From Pseudopedobacter saltans DSM 12145 (lineage in GTDB: Bacteria; Bacteroidota; Bacteroidia; Sphingobacteriales; Sphingobacteriaceae): DNA of 64,000 nt. The notes below the pieces were generated by a model. That model was not told the origin of the DNA. It ran no database searches and saw only the letters and a program-made list of their open reading frames with translations. The DNA is taken from NCBI RefSeq assembly GCF_000190735.1, contig NC_015177.1, positions 1,488,001-1,552,000 of the forward strand. Reading direction: 5' to 3'. Below are positions 44,211 through 53,488 of this stretch, in pieces. Numbering within the stretch: the first letter of the stretch is position 1; every line of letters begins with the position of its first letter. Made by a program: the position numbers and the translations under genes.

Positions 44211-44732
44211 ATGAAAAAGACAAGAGAAACGGAGAACATGCCTAATGCGCATTTACATGATTTAATGGTTGACGAATTGAGAGACATTCTGGGAGCCGAA
44301 AAACAATTATTAAAAGGATTAAAGAAAATGAGCTCCGAAGCAGAAAACGAAGAGCTTAAACAGGCTTTCCAGGAACACTTAAAACAAACAGAAGGCCATA
44401 TAGAAAGATTAAAACAAGCATTCGACCATTTGGGTATCAGACCAAGATCCAAAACCTGCAAAGCAATGGAAGGTCTGTTAAACGAAGCAGAAGAAATTAT
44501 TAGCGACTTCGACGACAATCCTGCAAAAGACGCCGCATTAATATGTGCCGCACAAAAGATAGAGCATTACGAAATTGCGTCTTACGGTTCATTGGCGACC
44601 TATGCAGAGCTCATGCAACATGATGAAGTTGCAGAACTTTTGAAAGAAACCCTGTCAGAAGAGAAAGACACCGATTCTAAACTGACTGAGATCGCCATGA
44701 ATTCCGCTAACGTAGAACAAACGGCATCTTAA
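44211..44732 (+). CDS. DUF892 ferritin-like protein (YciE/YciF type)
   Basis: 173 residues. LHDLMVDELRDILGAEKQLLKGLKKM is the DUF892 opening. The four-helix bundle keeps the metal-type residues E in DELRDILGAE, E/H in HLKQTEGHIERL, and AAQKIEHYEIASYGSLATYAE with E-x2-H. The family is associated with general stress in enterics; biochemistry is unresolved. A terminator follows immediately. Confidence 0.88.
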   Translation: MKKTRETENMPNAHLHDLMVDELRDILGAEKQLLKGLKKMSSEAENEELKQAFQEHLKQTEGHIERLKQAFDHLGIRPRSKTCKAMEGLLNEAEEIISDFDDNPAKDAALICAAQKIEHYEIASYGSLATYAELMQHDEVAELLKETLSEEKDTDSKLTEIAMNSANVEQTAS

Positions 44733-44766
44733 TCATAAAACATTCCCTTAATTCGTTTTAAGAGAT

Positions 44767-44792
44767 GCCCGAGCAATCGGGCGTTTCTTTTT
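44767..44792 (+). terminator. Terminator between DUF892 and MFS genes
   Basis: GCCCGA (44767-44772) and TCGGGC (44777-44782) with a GCAA loop are followed by GTTTCTTTTT. It ends only 10 nt before the MFS start, so it may also attenuate MFS expression. Confidence 0.82.
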
Positions 44793-44801
44793 ATATTTCT
44801 T

Positions 44802-46274
44802 ATGAAACCACAGATACATATCGAAAATAAGGATATAGAAAGAAGCCTTAAGCTGATTATAATAGACGGGGTTACATCAGAAATTGTTGTATGTCTTACC
44901 AGTGGAACATTCCTGGTGGCAATAGCCCTGCTTCTGGGCGCTTCCAATTTTCAGATAGGTCTGTTAGCCGCCTTTCCCTCACTAACCAATCTGGCACAAA
45001 TAATATCCATTATATTGATGCGGAGATTTCCAAACCGGAAAAGCATTACCACCATATCATTAATTTTTGCCCGTACACCTTTAGTCATCATCGGAGCCCT
45101 CCTATTGCAATTTGGGATTTCAATCTACTTTTTGATGACTATGATGTTTCTGCATTACTTTTTTAGCTCGGTGGGCGGAGCAAGCTGGAACTCGTGGATA
45201 AAAGATCTTGTTCCCGAAAACAGGCTCGGACAATATTTCTCCCAAAGAAGCCGCTATATGCAGATCATCAATATCTGTCTGAGCCTTTTAGTAGCGGTAA
45301 TGGTGGACTATTTCACTACCCAACGCACAAATGAGCTCGACAGACTATACGCCGTCTATTTTGTGATAGCAGGATGTGCAGGTTTAATAGGCACCTTCTT
45401 CTTATCCAGGGCAACGGAGCCACAATCCTATCTGTCTAAAGGGAGTTTCTTCGACCTGTTTATGATGCCGCTTCAGAACAGGAACTTCAGAAACATGCTT
45501 TGGTTTAACGGAGCCTGGGTATTCGCTGTCAATATTGCCGTACCATTCTTTACGGTTTTTATGCTGGAAAGTCTGCAGATTCCCATGACCTATATCATAG
45601 CTTTAGCCATTATCAGCCAGGTATTCAGCGTACTTACCGTACAGCTCTGGGGCAAGCTATCCGACCGGTATAGCAATAAAAGTATCATCTACCTTAGCGC
45701 ACCAATATATATAGTTTGCATACTTGCCTGGATTTTCGTAGGAATATACTCCAGATGGTATATAAATATGGCACTGCTTGTAGGAATCCATATGTTTACC
45801 GGAATAGCCACCGCCGGTGTAAACCTTGCCCTCACCAATATCGGGCTTAAACTTGCTCCTAAAACGGACGCCGTAGTTTACCTTTCCATAAAAAACATCG
45901 CAACATCCATCTTTTCCTCCATTTCTCCACTTATAGGAGGTATGCTGGCCGACTATTTCAAAGACAAGCAGCTTAAGATTACATTCGAGTGGACAAGCCC
46001 CGGCCTCAACAAAATACTCAAACTCATTCACCTGCATGAATGGAACTTCCTTTTCCTGATCGGCGCTCTTATGGCCTTAATCTCCCTCCGTCTTTTAGGA
46101 CAAGTACAGGAACAAGGTGAAGTAGGCCATTCGGTAGTTAAACGCATCATGAAAACCCGCTTCAAAAGCGACTTAAAAGAAAGCTTCATTATAGGAAATA
46201 TCGTTGTATGGCACAGTATGCTCAAAGCGATTTTAAGAAGAAAGAGAGCCGGGGAATTGGAAAGTAAAGAGTAA
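44802..46274 (+). CDS. MFS transporter
   Basis: 490 residues, twelve predicted membrane helices with a central cytoplasmic loop around LSKGSFFDLFMMPLQNRNFRNM. The first helices (SEIVVCLTSGTFLVAIALLLGASNFQIGLLAAFPSL) and the MRRFPNRKS loop fit MFS_1, and the later LWGKLSDRYSNKSIIYLS is the A-like motif of the second half. A substrate cannot be assigned. Its start follows the DUF892 terminator by 10 nt. Confidence 0.87.
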   Translation: MKPQIHIENKDIERSLKLIIIDGVTSEIVVCLTSGTFLVAIALLLGASNFQIGLLAAFPSLTNLAQIISIILMRRFPNRKSITTISLIFARTPLVIIGALLLQFGISIYFLMTMMFLHYFFSSVGGASWNSWIKDLVPENRLGQYFSQRSRYMQIINICLSLLVAVMVDYFTTQRTNELDRLYAVYFVIAGCAGLIGTFFLSRATEPQSYLSKGSFFDLFMMPLQNRNFRNMLWFNGAWVFAVNIAVPFFTVFMLESLQIPMTYIIALAIISQVFSVLTVQLWGKLSDRYSNKSIIYLSAPIYIVCILAWIFVGIYSRWYINMALLVGIHMFTGIATAGVNLALTNIGLKLAPKTDAVVYLSIKNIATSIFSSISPLIGGMLADYFKDKQLKITFEWTSPGLNKILKLIHLHEWNFLFLIGALMALISLRLLGQVQEQGEVGHSVVKRIMKTRFKSDLKESFIIGNIVVWHSMLKAILRRKRAGELESKE

Positions 46275-46354
46275 AATCGTATGATGATAATAGCGTAGCG
46301 GAATTGGACATCACATTGAGGCTTTCGAAATGTGATGCATTGGGGTACTACTTA

Positions 46355-46732
46355 CTACTCGCCACCCTCAATTTTCTTTCCCACCAACGCATTCCTGTAA
46401 GAAATTCCCCATTTCGCAATTTCTTCAATAATAGGTTCCAAAGTACGGCCGTATTCTGTAACCTCGTATTCTACTGTAATAGGTTTCGTATCAAGAACCG
46501 TACGGCGGACGAGCTGATTCATTTCCATATCCTGCAATTCTTTGGACAACATTTTAGCCGCAATACCATCTACTTCACGCATCAGATCCATAAAACGCAT
46601 TTTACCACCCAAAATAAGCGTCCCCAGAATATGAAATTTCCATTTTCCTGATAAAAGCTCCATGGTGTCTTTGATACCTGTAATCCGTACCTGACAGACA
46701 GCGGAGTTATTTATATTCTGCTTTTTTCTCAC
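46355..46732 (-). CDS. HxlR-family transcriptional regulator
   Basis: 125 residues from GTG at 46732 (coding RKKQNINNSAVCQVRITG). The frame is open to 46801, but the upstream part contains the -7 box and operator repeats, so the shorter start is preferred. The winged helix has MELLSGKWKFHILGTLILGGKMRFMDLMREV and KMLSKELQDMEMNQLVRRTV, typical of HxlR (GKWxxxIL...G.xRFxxL...I..KxLxxxL). The protein may sense thiols or oxidants through C-type residues; the retained Cys lies in SAVCQVRIT. It is divergent from the DoxX/DsbA-like pair. Confidence 0.83.
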   Translation of the reverse strand: MRKKQNINNSAVCQVRITGIKDTMELLSGKWKFHILGTLILGGKMRFMDLMREVDGIAAKMLSKELQDMEMNQLVRRTVLDTKPITVEYEVTEYGRTLEPIIEEIAKWGISYRNALVGKKIEGGE

Positions 46733-46751
46733 TTCTTTAAATTTTATATCG

Positions 46752-46808
46752 CAAAGATACAGATAATCTGACATAGTTTCCAATTGGTAAGTAGTTTCCA
46801 AAAGGTAA
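46752..46808. promoter_or_regulatory. HxlR promoter with tandem operator repeats
   Basis: TATCTTTG on the leftward strand (complement of 46752-46759) is a -7 box. AGTTTCCAATTGGTAA (46775-46790) and AGTTTCCAAAAGGTAA (46793-46808) are two direct copies at 18-bp spacing, each partly palindromic. They lie between the two divergent promoters and are suitable HxlR dimer sites. Confidence 0.7.
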
Positions 46809-46837
46809 CTGATAACATTTATAAACTATCTTAAATA

Positions 46838-46845
46838 TACCTTTG
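46838..46845 (+). promoter_or_regulatory. -7 element of the DoxX/DsbA-like operon
   Basis: TACCTTTG matches TAnnTTTG, 24 nt before the DoxX ATG and 30 bp beyond the second HxlR-type repeat. Confidence 0.55.
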
Positions 46846-46869
46846 TAATAGATTTTTAAAATATAGAAA

Positions 46870-47241
46870 ATGAAAACACATCACATCTTATTTTGGAGCG
46901 CAACCGGATTATTTGTCGCTTTTATGCTTTTTAGCGGTTACAGTTACCTTACTTCAGAAGAAATGAAAGGTGCATTTACTTTTTTGGGATTCCCTGACTT
47001 TTTCAGAGTAGAACTTGCTATCGCTAAAATTTTAGGAGCTTTGGCACTCATTCTTCCTTTTGTACCTAAGCCATTGAAAATTGCTGCTTATGTGGGATTT
47101 GCTATCAATTTAGTTTCTGCTATTGTAGCGCATGTGGCGAAAGACTACCATTCTTATGGGTTCATTGTTTTTGCTATAGCCACCTTAAGCCTATCCTATT
47201 ATTCATACGTTAAATTACAACCCGAAGTCATTAAAAAATAA
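46870..47241 (+). CDS. DoxX-family membrane protein
   Basis: 123 residues, four membrane helices. ILFWSATGLFVAFMLFSGYSYL, FRVELAIAKILGALALILPF, and IAAYVGFAINLVSAIVAH fit DoxX-like proteins. Related proteins act with oxidoreductases in thiol or oxidative stress. It is 4 nt upstream of the DsbA-like gene and under the HxlR region. Confidence 0.85.
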   Translation: MKTHHILFWSATGLFVAFMLFSGYSYLTSEEMKGAFTFLGFPDFFRVELAIAKILGALALILPFVPKPLKIAAYVGFAINLVSAIVAHVAKDYHSYGFIVFAIATLSLSYYSYVKLQPEVIKK

Positions 47242-47245
47242 AATC

Positions 47246-48169
47246 ATGTCGAACGAAATCATAAAAACCAATCCTTTATTGTGCGACCCGGAAACAGGTA
47301 TATGTGAAATACCGGGTTTCGGAGAGCAAGAAATAAGCGCTGGTAATGCTCAGTCAAATGAAAAACCAGTTAAGGTGGTTTACTTTACCGACCCCATCTG
47401 TTCTTCCTGCTGGGGAATCGAGCCTCAGCTACGAAAACTAAAATTGGAATACGGCAATAATATAGAAATCGAATACCGGATGGGTGGCTTATTACCGGAC
47501 TGGAGCTATAGTGGCGGCGGTATTAGTAAACCGTCTGACGTTGCCCACCATTGGGACGAAGCAAGCGAATATTACGATATGCCGATTGATGGCGATGTTT
47601 GGCTGGAAGATCCGCTGAACTCTTCTTACCCACCTTCTATTGCATTTAAAGCAGCTCAGTTGCAGGATCAGGATAAAGCTATCTTATTTTTAAGGGAGAT
47701 CAAAGAAATGGTTTTCTTAGAGAAAAAGAACATTAGCAAGTGGGAACACCTGGAAACAGCAGCTCAAAAAGTGGGTTTAGATGTAGAAAAATTAAAATCA
47801 GATTTCGAAGGCGAGGCAAAAGCACTCTTTAATGGAGATTTAAAGATAGCCAGAGAATATGGAGTAAGGGGTTTTCCTACCCTATTTTTTGAAGGTAGCA
47901 ACGGCAACAGAGAAATGGTTTACGGTTCTAAACCCTATCCATTCTATGAAACCGCTATTTTAAAATTAGCTCCAAACCTATCAAAGTCAGAATACGACAA
48001 AAATTGGGAATCCTTATTCTCAAAACATACTTCATTTACAGCGAAGGAATTTACAGAACTATCCGGTATCAGAAGATCTGAAAGTGAGGAAATTCTGGAT
48101 AAACTTGTTTCTGAAGGTAAATTGGAAAAGCTTAATACCAAAAATGGTGCGTTGTGGATGAGCAGATAG
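47246..48169 (+). CDS. DsbA-family (FrnE/SpxH-like) thioredoxin-fold protein
   Basis: 307 residues. The thioredoxin fold starts at KVVYFTDPICSSCWGIEPQLR with a CxxC active site (C-S-S-C) followed by W, as in the SpxH/YjbH group. The fold closes at YGVRGFPTLFFEG, whose cis-Pro is GFPT. There is no signal peptide, so it is cytosolic. The extra C-terminal 80 residues include FTAKEFTELSGIRRSESEEILDKLVSEGKLEKLN, which resembles a winged-helix fold. The function may be a redox protein or an adaptor for proteolysis; it cannot be distinguished here. Confidence 0.85.
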   Translation: MSNEIIKTNPLLCDPETGICEIPGFGEQEISAGNAQSNEKPVKVVYFTDPICSSCWGIEPQLRKLKLEYGNNIEIEYRMGGLLPDWSYSGGGISKPSDVAHHWDEASEYYDMPIDGDVWLEDPLNSSYPPSIAFKAAQLQDQDKAILFLREIKEMVFLEKKNISKWEHLETAAQKVGLDVEKLKSDFEGEAKALFNGDLKIAREYGVRGFPTLFFEGSNGNREMVYGSKPYPFYETAILKLAPNLSKSEYDKNWESLFSKHTSFTAKEFTELSGIRRSESEEILDKLVSEGKLEKLNTKNGALWMSR

Positions 48170-48236
48170 TATTACGCTAGTAGTATAGGGTATATATAAA
48201 AAACGTGAATGGTAGAATCTTCGTTTCTGCTTATAT

Positions 48237-48275
48237 AAAAGCTTCTGTTTAAAATAGTACAGAAGCTTTTTCTGT
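48237..48275 (+). terminator. Terminator of the DoxX/DsbA-like operon
   Basis: Perfect 12-bp arms AAAAGCTTCTGT (48237-48248) and ACAGAAGCTTTT (48259-48270) are followed by TCTGTTT, 68 bp after the stop. Confidence 0.83.
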
Positions 48276-48518
48276 TTAATGATTTATTCGTAGGGTCACG
48301 CTGAGGTTCTCGAAATGTAACACATTGGGAGCAACTTGTTTAAGTATTTTCTATGTAAACCACGAATGCCACGCCACATTGAATTGTTTACAAATCAATA
48401 TAGGATCACGCTTTCCACCTGGCGTCCTCTTAATCCCGCTCAAAGCGGGAGAAAGATCCCACATGCAAATTAAAATTGGTAAGATGAGATATTTATCCCC
48501 AAAATGAATTATGAAGAC

Positions 48519-48628
48519 TTAATGAACCTCCATAGAAACGCTTGCTCCTTCCCTCTCCTTCCTCAGTTCGAACTCCAACAGCTCAAATACATCTAAGAGC
48601 GTTGGAGATGCCTGTAAAAATTGTGAGT
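48519..48628 (-). pseudogene. Frameshifted relic of the small helical protein family
   Basis: Leftward, one frame reads NFYRHLQR and, after a single-base frameshift at about 48599, another reads LLDVFELLEFELRKEREGASVSMEV before a stop at 48519. Together they align with paralogue A at 11 kb: AFYEHLKRLLDVLELLEIELKTERGEIAVSMKV, quoted in parts: FYEHLKR and LLDVLELLEIELKTERG. The conserved N-terminal half of the gene is missing. It is a truncated copy. Confidence 0.82.
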
Positions 48629-48760
48629 ATTGAAATAATCTTTTTAATATTTTAGTTAGATTTACTCATAAATAAGCGGATTTCAAAATCTACAGCATTC
48701 GATATTCTTGTTACCTCTTAAATAACAACCCGAATAGGTTGACATTACCCACTATAATAA

Positions 48761-51700
48761 CTATATTTTCTCTAACAATTCTACTCTAATTCCTTGTATA
48801 TAAAAATGTAATTTTATTAGATATTTTTCTGATACTTTAGGTTGAAAATGTTTAATTGAATCTTTAAGTAACCTAAATTGTTGTTGCAATTCTATTACCT
48901 TAATCTGAACATATCCTCTTTTATTGGAATTTATAATTCCCGTAAACACTGCATCTTCACCATTTTCATCAAACCATACTTCATGTAAATTTGGATTTAG
49001 TATAGTACCCATTTGGTAAATTTCTTCCAAATTTTCAAAAGAATATTTAAAATTCTTATTATATGACTCAGCTATATATGAATAGAAGTTCAGCCTCAAA
49101 AAATCTTTATTTTTAAAATCATAACCGCTTTTAATTAAAGAAAAGAAACTGCTTCTGTAATTAGATATATGCAAATTACGCCCATAATAAGTAAATAAAG
49201 TCTTAGAAACTTCATCATTAAACTTATAATATTCTAACTCTGGAATAATTTGCTCCGCATCTTCTAAACGATTATTTTCCAGTAGATAGTTATATTTCAA
49301 TACTAGTGAATAGGGTCTTGTTTCTTCTTCATCATACAACCCATCTAAGTATTCTAGAAGAGTTTTATCTTCAGTTTTCATACTCACGTCTAGATGAGTA
49401 AAGTATTTTGCCCTCAACCTGATTAAAATATCGGTGTTCTCGAATACTGCCCTAGATGCAATGTCAAATAATTCTTGTATTCGTATATGTAATAACAGGA
49501 GGTTCTTTTCATCCAATTCTATCTTATTCAGAACCCATAATTCGAGATTTATATAATCTATGTAACTATAAGAACTAAATGGATCTTCCATTCTCTTTAT
49601 CTCAAAAAGTTCCCTTGCTTCCTCAAGGTATCCATAAGTTTTATTCAATATTTTTTCGTTTTTATAGGTAATTTTTGCTAGTTGATAATTTAGAACAGCT
49701 CTTCTATGTGTTAATAGATGATTTCTTCTTTCTAACGATGCTTCAGCATGTGTTAATTTAGAAAGAGCTTTTTTCATGTGATAAGCTGTCTTCCTTTGTT
49801 GTAGATTTATAGAATAATGGATTACGAAATGTGGATTGGTATCGAAAATTTGATCTGCAACATCAAAAAGTTTATCTATTTTTTCTTCATCAAATGCTTT
49901 ATCATATCTTATAGATTTGATTAAGTCTATAAATAATTTAGCATTTTCGTCATTTTCAATAAGCTGGGCAACAATTTTTCTAGTTTTGTCAAACTTCTCA
50001 TCATTCTTTCTTAGTACCTTCTCTATTAAACGCTTAGATAATAAAGAGTGTTTTGTCCTAAAAAACAAATCTGTTTCTTTTGTTTCTTGAATCAAGATAT
50101 TTTTCGAATCATATCTTAGAATATCATCTTCGAAGCTTTTCCAATCTTTTGACACCAGTTTCATAAGTAAAGCCGAGGGCATTAATATTTTATGCTGGTA
50201 CAATAAAGATGTATAAATGAAGGCTTCTTTGGCTTCTTTACTTAACTGCTCGTAAGCACTATAAAGTATTTCATCGAAATTACTATTAGAAATTAAGGAA
50301 ATTAAAGAAATAAAAGTATCTCCGCCATACTCATTTAATATTTTGTTTATTAGAATATTTTTTTCACCAACATCTCTAAATCTTATTAAACTTTGCTCAC
50401 TTAGCTTGTTTATTAAATCTTCTGCTTCTCTTCTTGTCAGACCACCATCTATATTTATCTCATAAATACTCGAATACTTATAATTTCTAAGAAATTTCTG
50501 GTAAATATTTTCTCTAATTGATACAAGAAAATACACATTAAAATTTGTAAACTGAGCTACACTTAATTGATTTCTTAAATTCATCATTTCCTTAAATGAA
50601 CTATCTAACTCTATTTCTTGACATGTTATAAAAATATTCTTTGCCTTAGTTAGAGAAAATAACTCTTCAAGATCTTGTACTCTTAGTTTATGTAATTCAC
50701 TAATTTCAAAAGCAACCGAATTAAATTTTGAATCGTGAAGAATTGAATGTAACAGCCTGTACAAGAACGTAGATTTTCCAGTACCAAACATTCCTGACAA
50801 AAAGAATATTGGTATTAATTTATTTCCATTTTTAGAAATAACATTGAAGAGTTCATCTTTTACAAATTGTATTTTGTTTTCTTTAACAACATCATAATTT
50901 TTCCTTATGACATCATAAGTAGGCACTTCTCCTTTATAAAAGGAAGCTGCATCAAATGATTTAATAGCTCCGTCATCCGTAAGTTGGCTAACACTTTCTC
51001 CCAACTGTAATTTCAACCTACCACTCAGCTGCAACTTATTATTCTCAATATTTTTAAAATTAATATTCTTCCTTTTAGCGAGCTCATTACTATGCTTATT
51101 TTCCCATTCTTTGTATAGCTTAAATAATTCTTCCGAAGTAATCTTCAACACTACAATCCCACTTTCTTTCAAAGAAGGAAGCCTAGTTTCTTGAATATAC
51201 GGATCTACGCAATAAATAGGTTTCTTGTTTCTAAAGTTGAATGAATCAAAATATTTAATTAAATATTTTGAGAATGGATCTACAAATGAATAGCCTACAC
51301 TTAGAAACTTGACATCAAAAGACATATTACTCAACGATTTCAATATCATTTTGTGATATTGCCTACTATGCCCAAAATCCTTAGTTGAAAATACCAAAGG
51401 ATATTTGGACTTATCCTTTATACAACCATTTAATTTGATATATTTCACAAATCCATTACCGTTAATTTGATGAAAATCTGATACATTTCTAATAATTTTT
51501 AACGTTTTGTGTTGCTCTACTGTATTTTCGATTAAATCAAACGCCTTTTCGATCATCAAATCCACATTGGTAGTAATTATTTGATTCCAATTTAATGATG
51601 CGATGATTTTATGCGATTCCTTGGGAATATATTTTGATAATACATCAACTATATAGTTATCAAAATCTTCTCTATTGAAATTTGGCATCGCAGAAACCAA

Positions 51701-51910
51701 ATCCATGAATTCCAACAGATCTGTTGTTTCTGCATCAATACCTAGCTTGTCTTGATAAAATTTAACAGTGTCTATTCCCAAAAACTTTTTTTCTGTAACT
51801 GATGATCCAGCTCCCAAAAAGAGAATTATTTCACCTTTAAATATTGAAGGAAATAACTCTGTATTTAAAAAATGTTCGAAACGACTATCGATTTCTAAAA
51901 AATGTTCCAT
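48761..51910 (-). CDS. SIR2-domain / P-loop ATPase (STAND-like) protein
   Basis: 1049 residues. Residues about 25-265 are a SIR2-like domain: IILFLGAGSS (GAGSS at 33-37), IITTNVDLMIEKAF (TTNVD 113-117), KYIKLNGCI (159-163), and LSVGYSFVDP (GYSF 206-209). A P-loop ATPase follows with Walker A GMFGTGKS at 373-380. The rest (about 560-1040) is helical and repeat-like (tetratricopeptide-type), with a TPR-like series ending in QLQQQFRLLKDSIKHF. SIR2-ATPase-repeat proteins act as NAD-depleting anti-phage effectors. Here the KLHG histidine is replaced by Asn. It is an isolated gene with a 591-bp gap after it and a 1.6-kb gene-free tract before it, at 51.9-53.5 kb, and is AT-rich. Confidence 0.85.
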   Translation of the reverse strand: MEHFLEIDSRFEHFLNTELFPSIFKGEIILFLGAGSSVTEKKFLGIDTVKFYQDKLGIDAETTDLLEFMDLVSAMPNFNREDFDNYIVDVLSKYIPKESHKIIASLNWNQIITTNVDLMIEKAFDLIENTVEQHKTLKIIRNVSDFHQINGNGFVKYIKLNGCIKDKSKYPLVFSTKDFGHSRQYHKMILKSLSNMSFDVKFLSVGYSFVDPFSKYLIKYFDSFNFRNKKPIYCVDPYIQETRLPSLKESGIVVLKITSEELFKLYKEWENKHSNELAKRKNINFKNIENNKLQLSGRLKLQLGESVSQLTDDGAIKSFDAASFYKGEVPTYDVIRKNYDVVKENKIQFVKDELFNVISKNGNKLIPIFFLSGMFGTGKSTFLYRLLHSILHDSKFNSVAFEISELHKLRVQDLEELFSLTKAKNIFITCQEIELDSSFKEMMNLRNQLSVAQFTNFNVYFLVSIRENIYQKFLRNYKYSSIYEINIDGGLTRREAEDLINKLSEQSLIRFRDVGEKNILINKILNEYGGDTFISLISLISNSNFDEILYSAYEQLSKEAKEAFIYTSLLYQHKILMPSALLMKLVSKDWKSFEDDILRYDSKNILIQETKETDLFFRTKHSLLSKRLIEKVLRKNDEKFDKTRKIVAQLIENDENAKLFIDLIKSIRYDKAFDEEKIDKLFDVADQIFDTNPHFVIHYSINLQQRKTAYHMKKALSKLTHAEASLERRNHLLTHRRAVLNYQLAKITYKNEKILNKTYGYLEEARELFEIKRMEDPFSSYSYIDYINLELWVLNKIELDEKNLLLLHIRIQELFDIASRAVFENTDILIRLRAKYFTHLDVSMKTEDKTLLEYLDGLYDEEETRPYSLVLKYNYLLENNRLEDAEQIIPELEYYKFNDEVSKTLFTYYGRNLHISNYRSSFFSLIKSGYDFKNKDFLRLNFYSYIAESYNKNFKYSFENLEEIYQMGTILNPNLHEVWFDENGEDAVFTGIINSNKRGYVQIKVIELQQQFRLLKDSIKHFQPKVSEKYLIKLHFYIQGIRVELLEKI

Positions 51911-53488
51911 GGGAAGTTCACGTTTGGTTAGTTTTTCAAATTAAATAAATTTCAATAATTTTATGACATATATTTCTTTCGGTCTCAGTTTCCTTGATAG
52001 CATACATTCACACCGTTGTTTACTGTCAATCTTATAAACTTATCATTATTGACATCAAATAAATTATGTCTATGATTTCATTTACCTTTACATTAGGTTA
52101 TATTTCGATTGCTTAAAAACCTATGGCCAGATTATCTTTAAAATAATTGATCATGTTTTGAATTCTGAGACGTTACGCAATCTCGGTCTACATATACTAG
52201 TTTCCATACGTTCCTTTAAGTTTCACTTTACTGCCTATGCAAAAAAACTATCAAAAGAAATGTTTTTGCTTATTACCACTACTCACATTGCACATTTCCT
52301 TGCAAACAATAAAATTAGTGAATTTTTAAATTAAGTTTAGTAAATGAAAGTTATATCATTTTTATTTTACTTGCAAATATTTCTAACAGACCATCTAAAT
52401 TAAGATCAGCACAAACCAATTTTCCGGGATGTATTTGAGACAGATCCGAGACAAAGTCGAGAATTGTTCGGGAAATTTTGCAGTTTTCTTCGACAGTTCT
52501 TCGACAATCCTTCGACAAAAGGTACTGTTTCTTCGACAAGTGTTCGACAAACCTTCGGCAAATGCCGAAGCGCACCCGAACAATTCCCGAAGGAAAGTCG
52601 AATCTGGTATCCGTCTATCTCGAACCAATCTGGATTCAATTACCTTGTTTTATCAAACCTTTTCTTGCATGGGTTCCTCTTCTGTGTTTCGTTCTTCCTC
52701 CGCTTGGAAAAATAGTATTATATGCAGTCATAGAATAAGTTAGGCGTTTCTGATGAAGATTTTCGCATAAGGGTATTAATGGCGTAACCATTAACACGGA
52801 GATCCCTGCCGGCCGATGCAAGTGCACATCTAAGGCAGGCGGGCTTCTACTGCGCTCAGGATGACGTGGTTAAAGGTAAGACAGTACAATTAACTTACAA
52901 GCCATTACCAAGAACGAAATCCGGCCTCATAACGATTTGCCAGCCTGTCCGGCAGGCAGGCGTTAAGAAAACCATCGTATGTGAGCGCCCGAAACAAAAT
53001 GTTGTCTGAGCGGAGCGAGTTTCATTCCTGCCGGCCGGACAGGCGGGTTGTTTAGCGAACGGAGCCTGGTTTTTAGCAAATCTTATGCAGCCGCGGCTTT
53101 CCTGCCTGCCGGCGAGGCAGGTTTGGTCACTTTTTCAGCTGATGGAAAAATGCTTTAGCATTCATGAGGGCCACTAAAAACTATTTAACTACCGAATAAA
53201 GTAACTAGGCCTGTCCGGCTATTGAGGACGGAAAGACTTGAGCGTAAGAAAACAATTATTAATACCCTCCCTGCCCTTCGGGCATCTCACCCTGCTCTAA
53301 AGGAGTCCCTTCGGGAATAGGGCGAGAAGATTACTATGAAAGGGAGTTCCCCTTACTCAATATGGCAGGTAAAACCGAGAACTTACTCCAATATACAAAA
53401 CAGTGTAAAATAACGCAGATAATCTTAAAAAAAATCACAGAAGCAAAGTGATTTATGTATCTTTGCGCTTTCAATCTAAAGTAGAATC
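51911..53488. repeat. 1.6-kb gene-free tract with 11-bp-phased repeats and REP-like blocks
   Basis: TTCGACA or close variants occur at 52489, 52500, 52511, 52532, 52543 and 52554, almost all 11 bp apart; related TTCGGGA and TCGAGA motifs precede them in the same phase. 52800-53230 carries CCTGCCGGCCG/CAGGCAGG-type palindromes and a copy of the 5.1/40.8-kb repeat. No gene is supported. TATCTTTG at 53458-53465 is the likely -7 box of purL. Confidence 0.65.
53458..53465 (+). promoter_or_regulatory. Predicted -7 element of purL
   Basis: TATCTTTG matches TAnnTTTG 23 nt before the ATG at 53489. No purine-type riboswitch is visible in the short leader. Confidence 0.5.

Noticed and set aside
46733-46801. 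Longer N terminus of the HxlR regulator
   Set aside because: It contains a -7 promoter box and operator-like repeats, and the family normally begins near the GTG at 46732.
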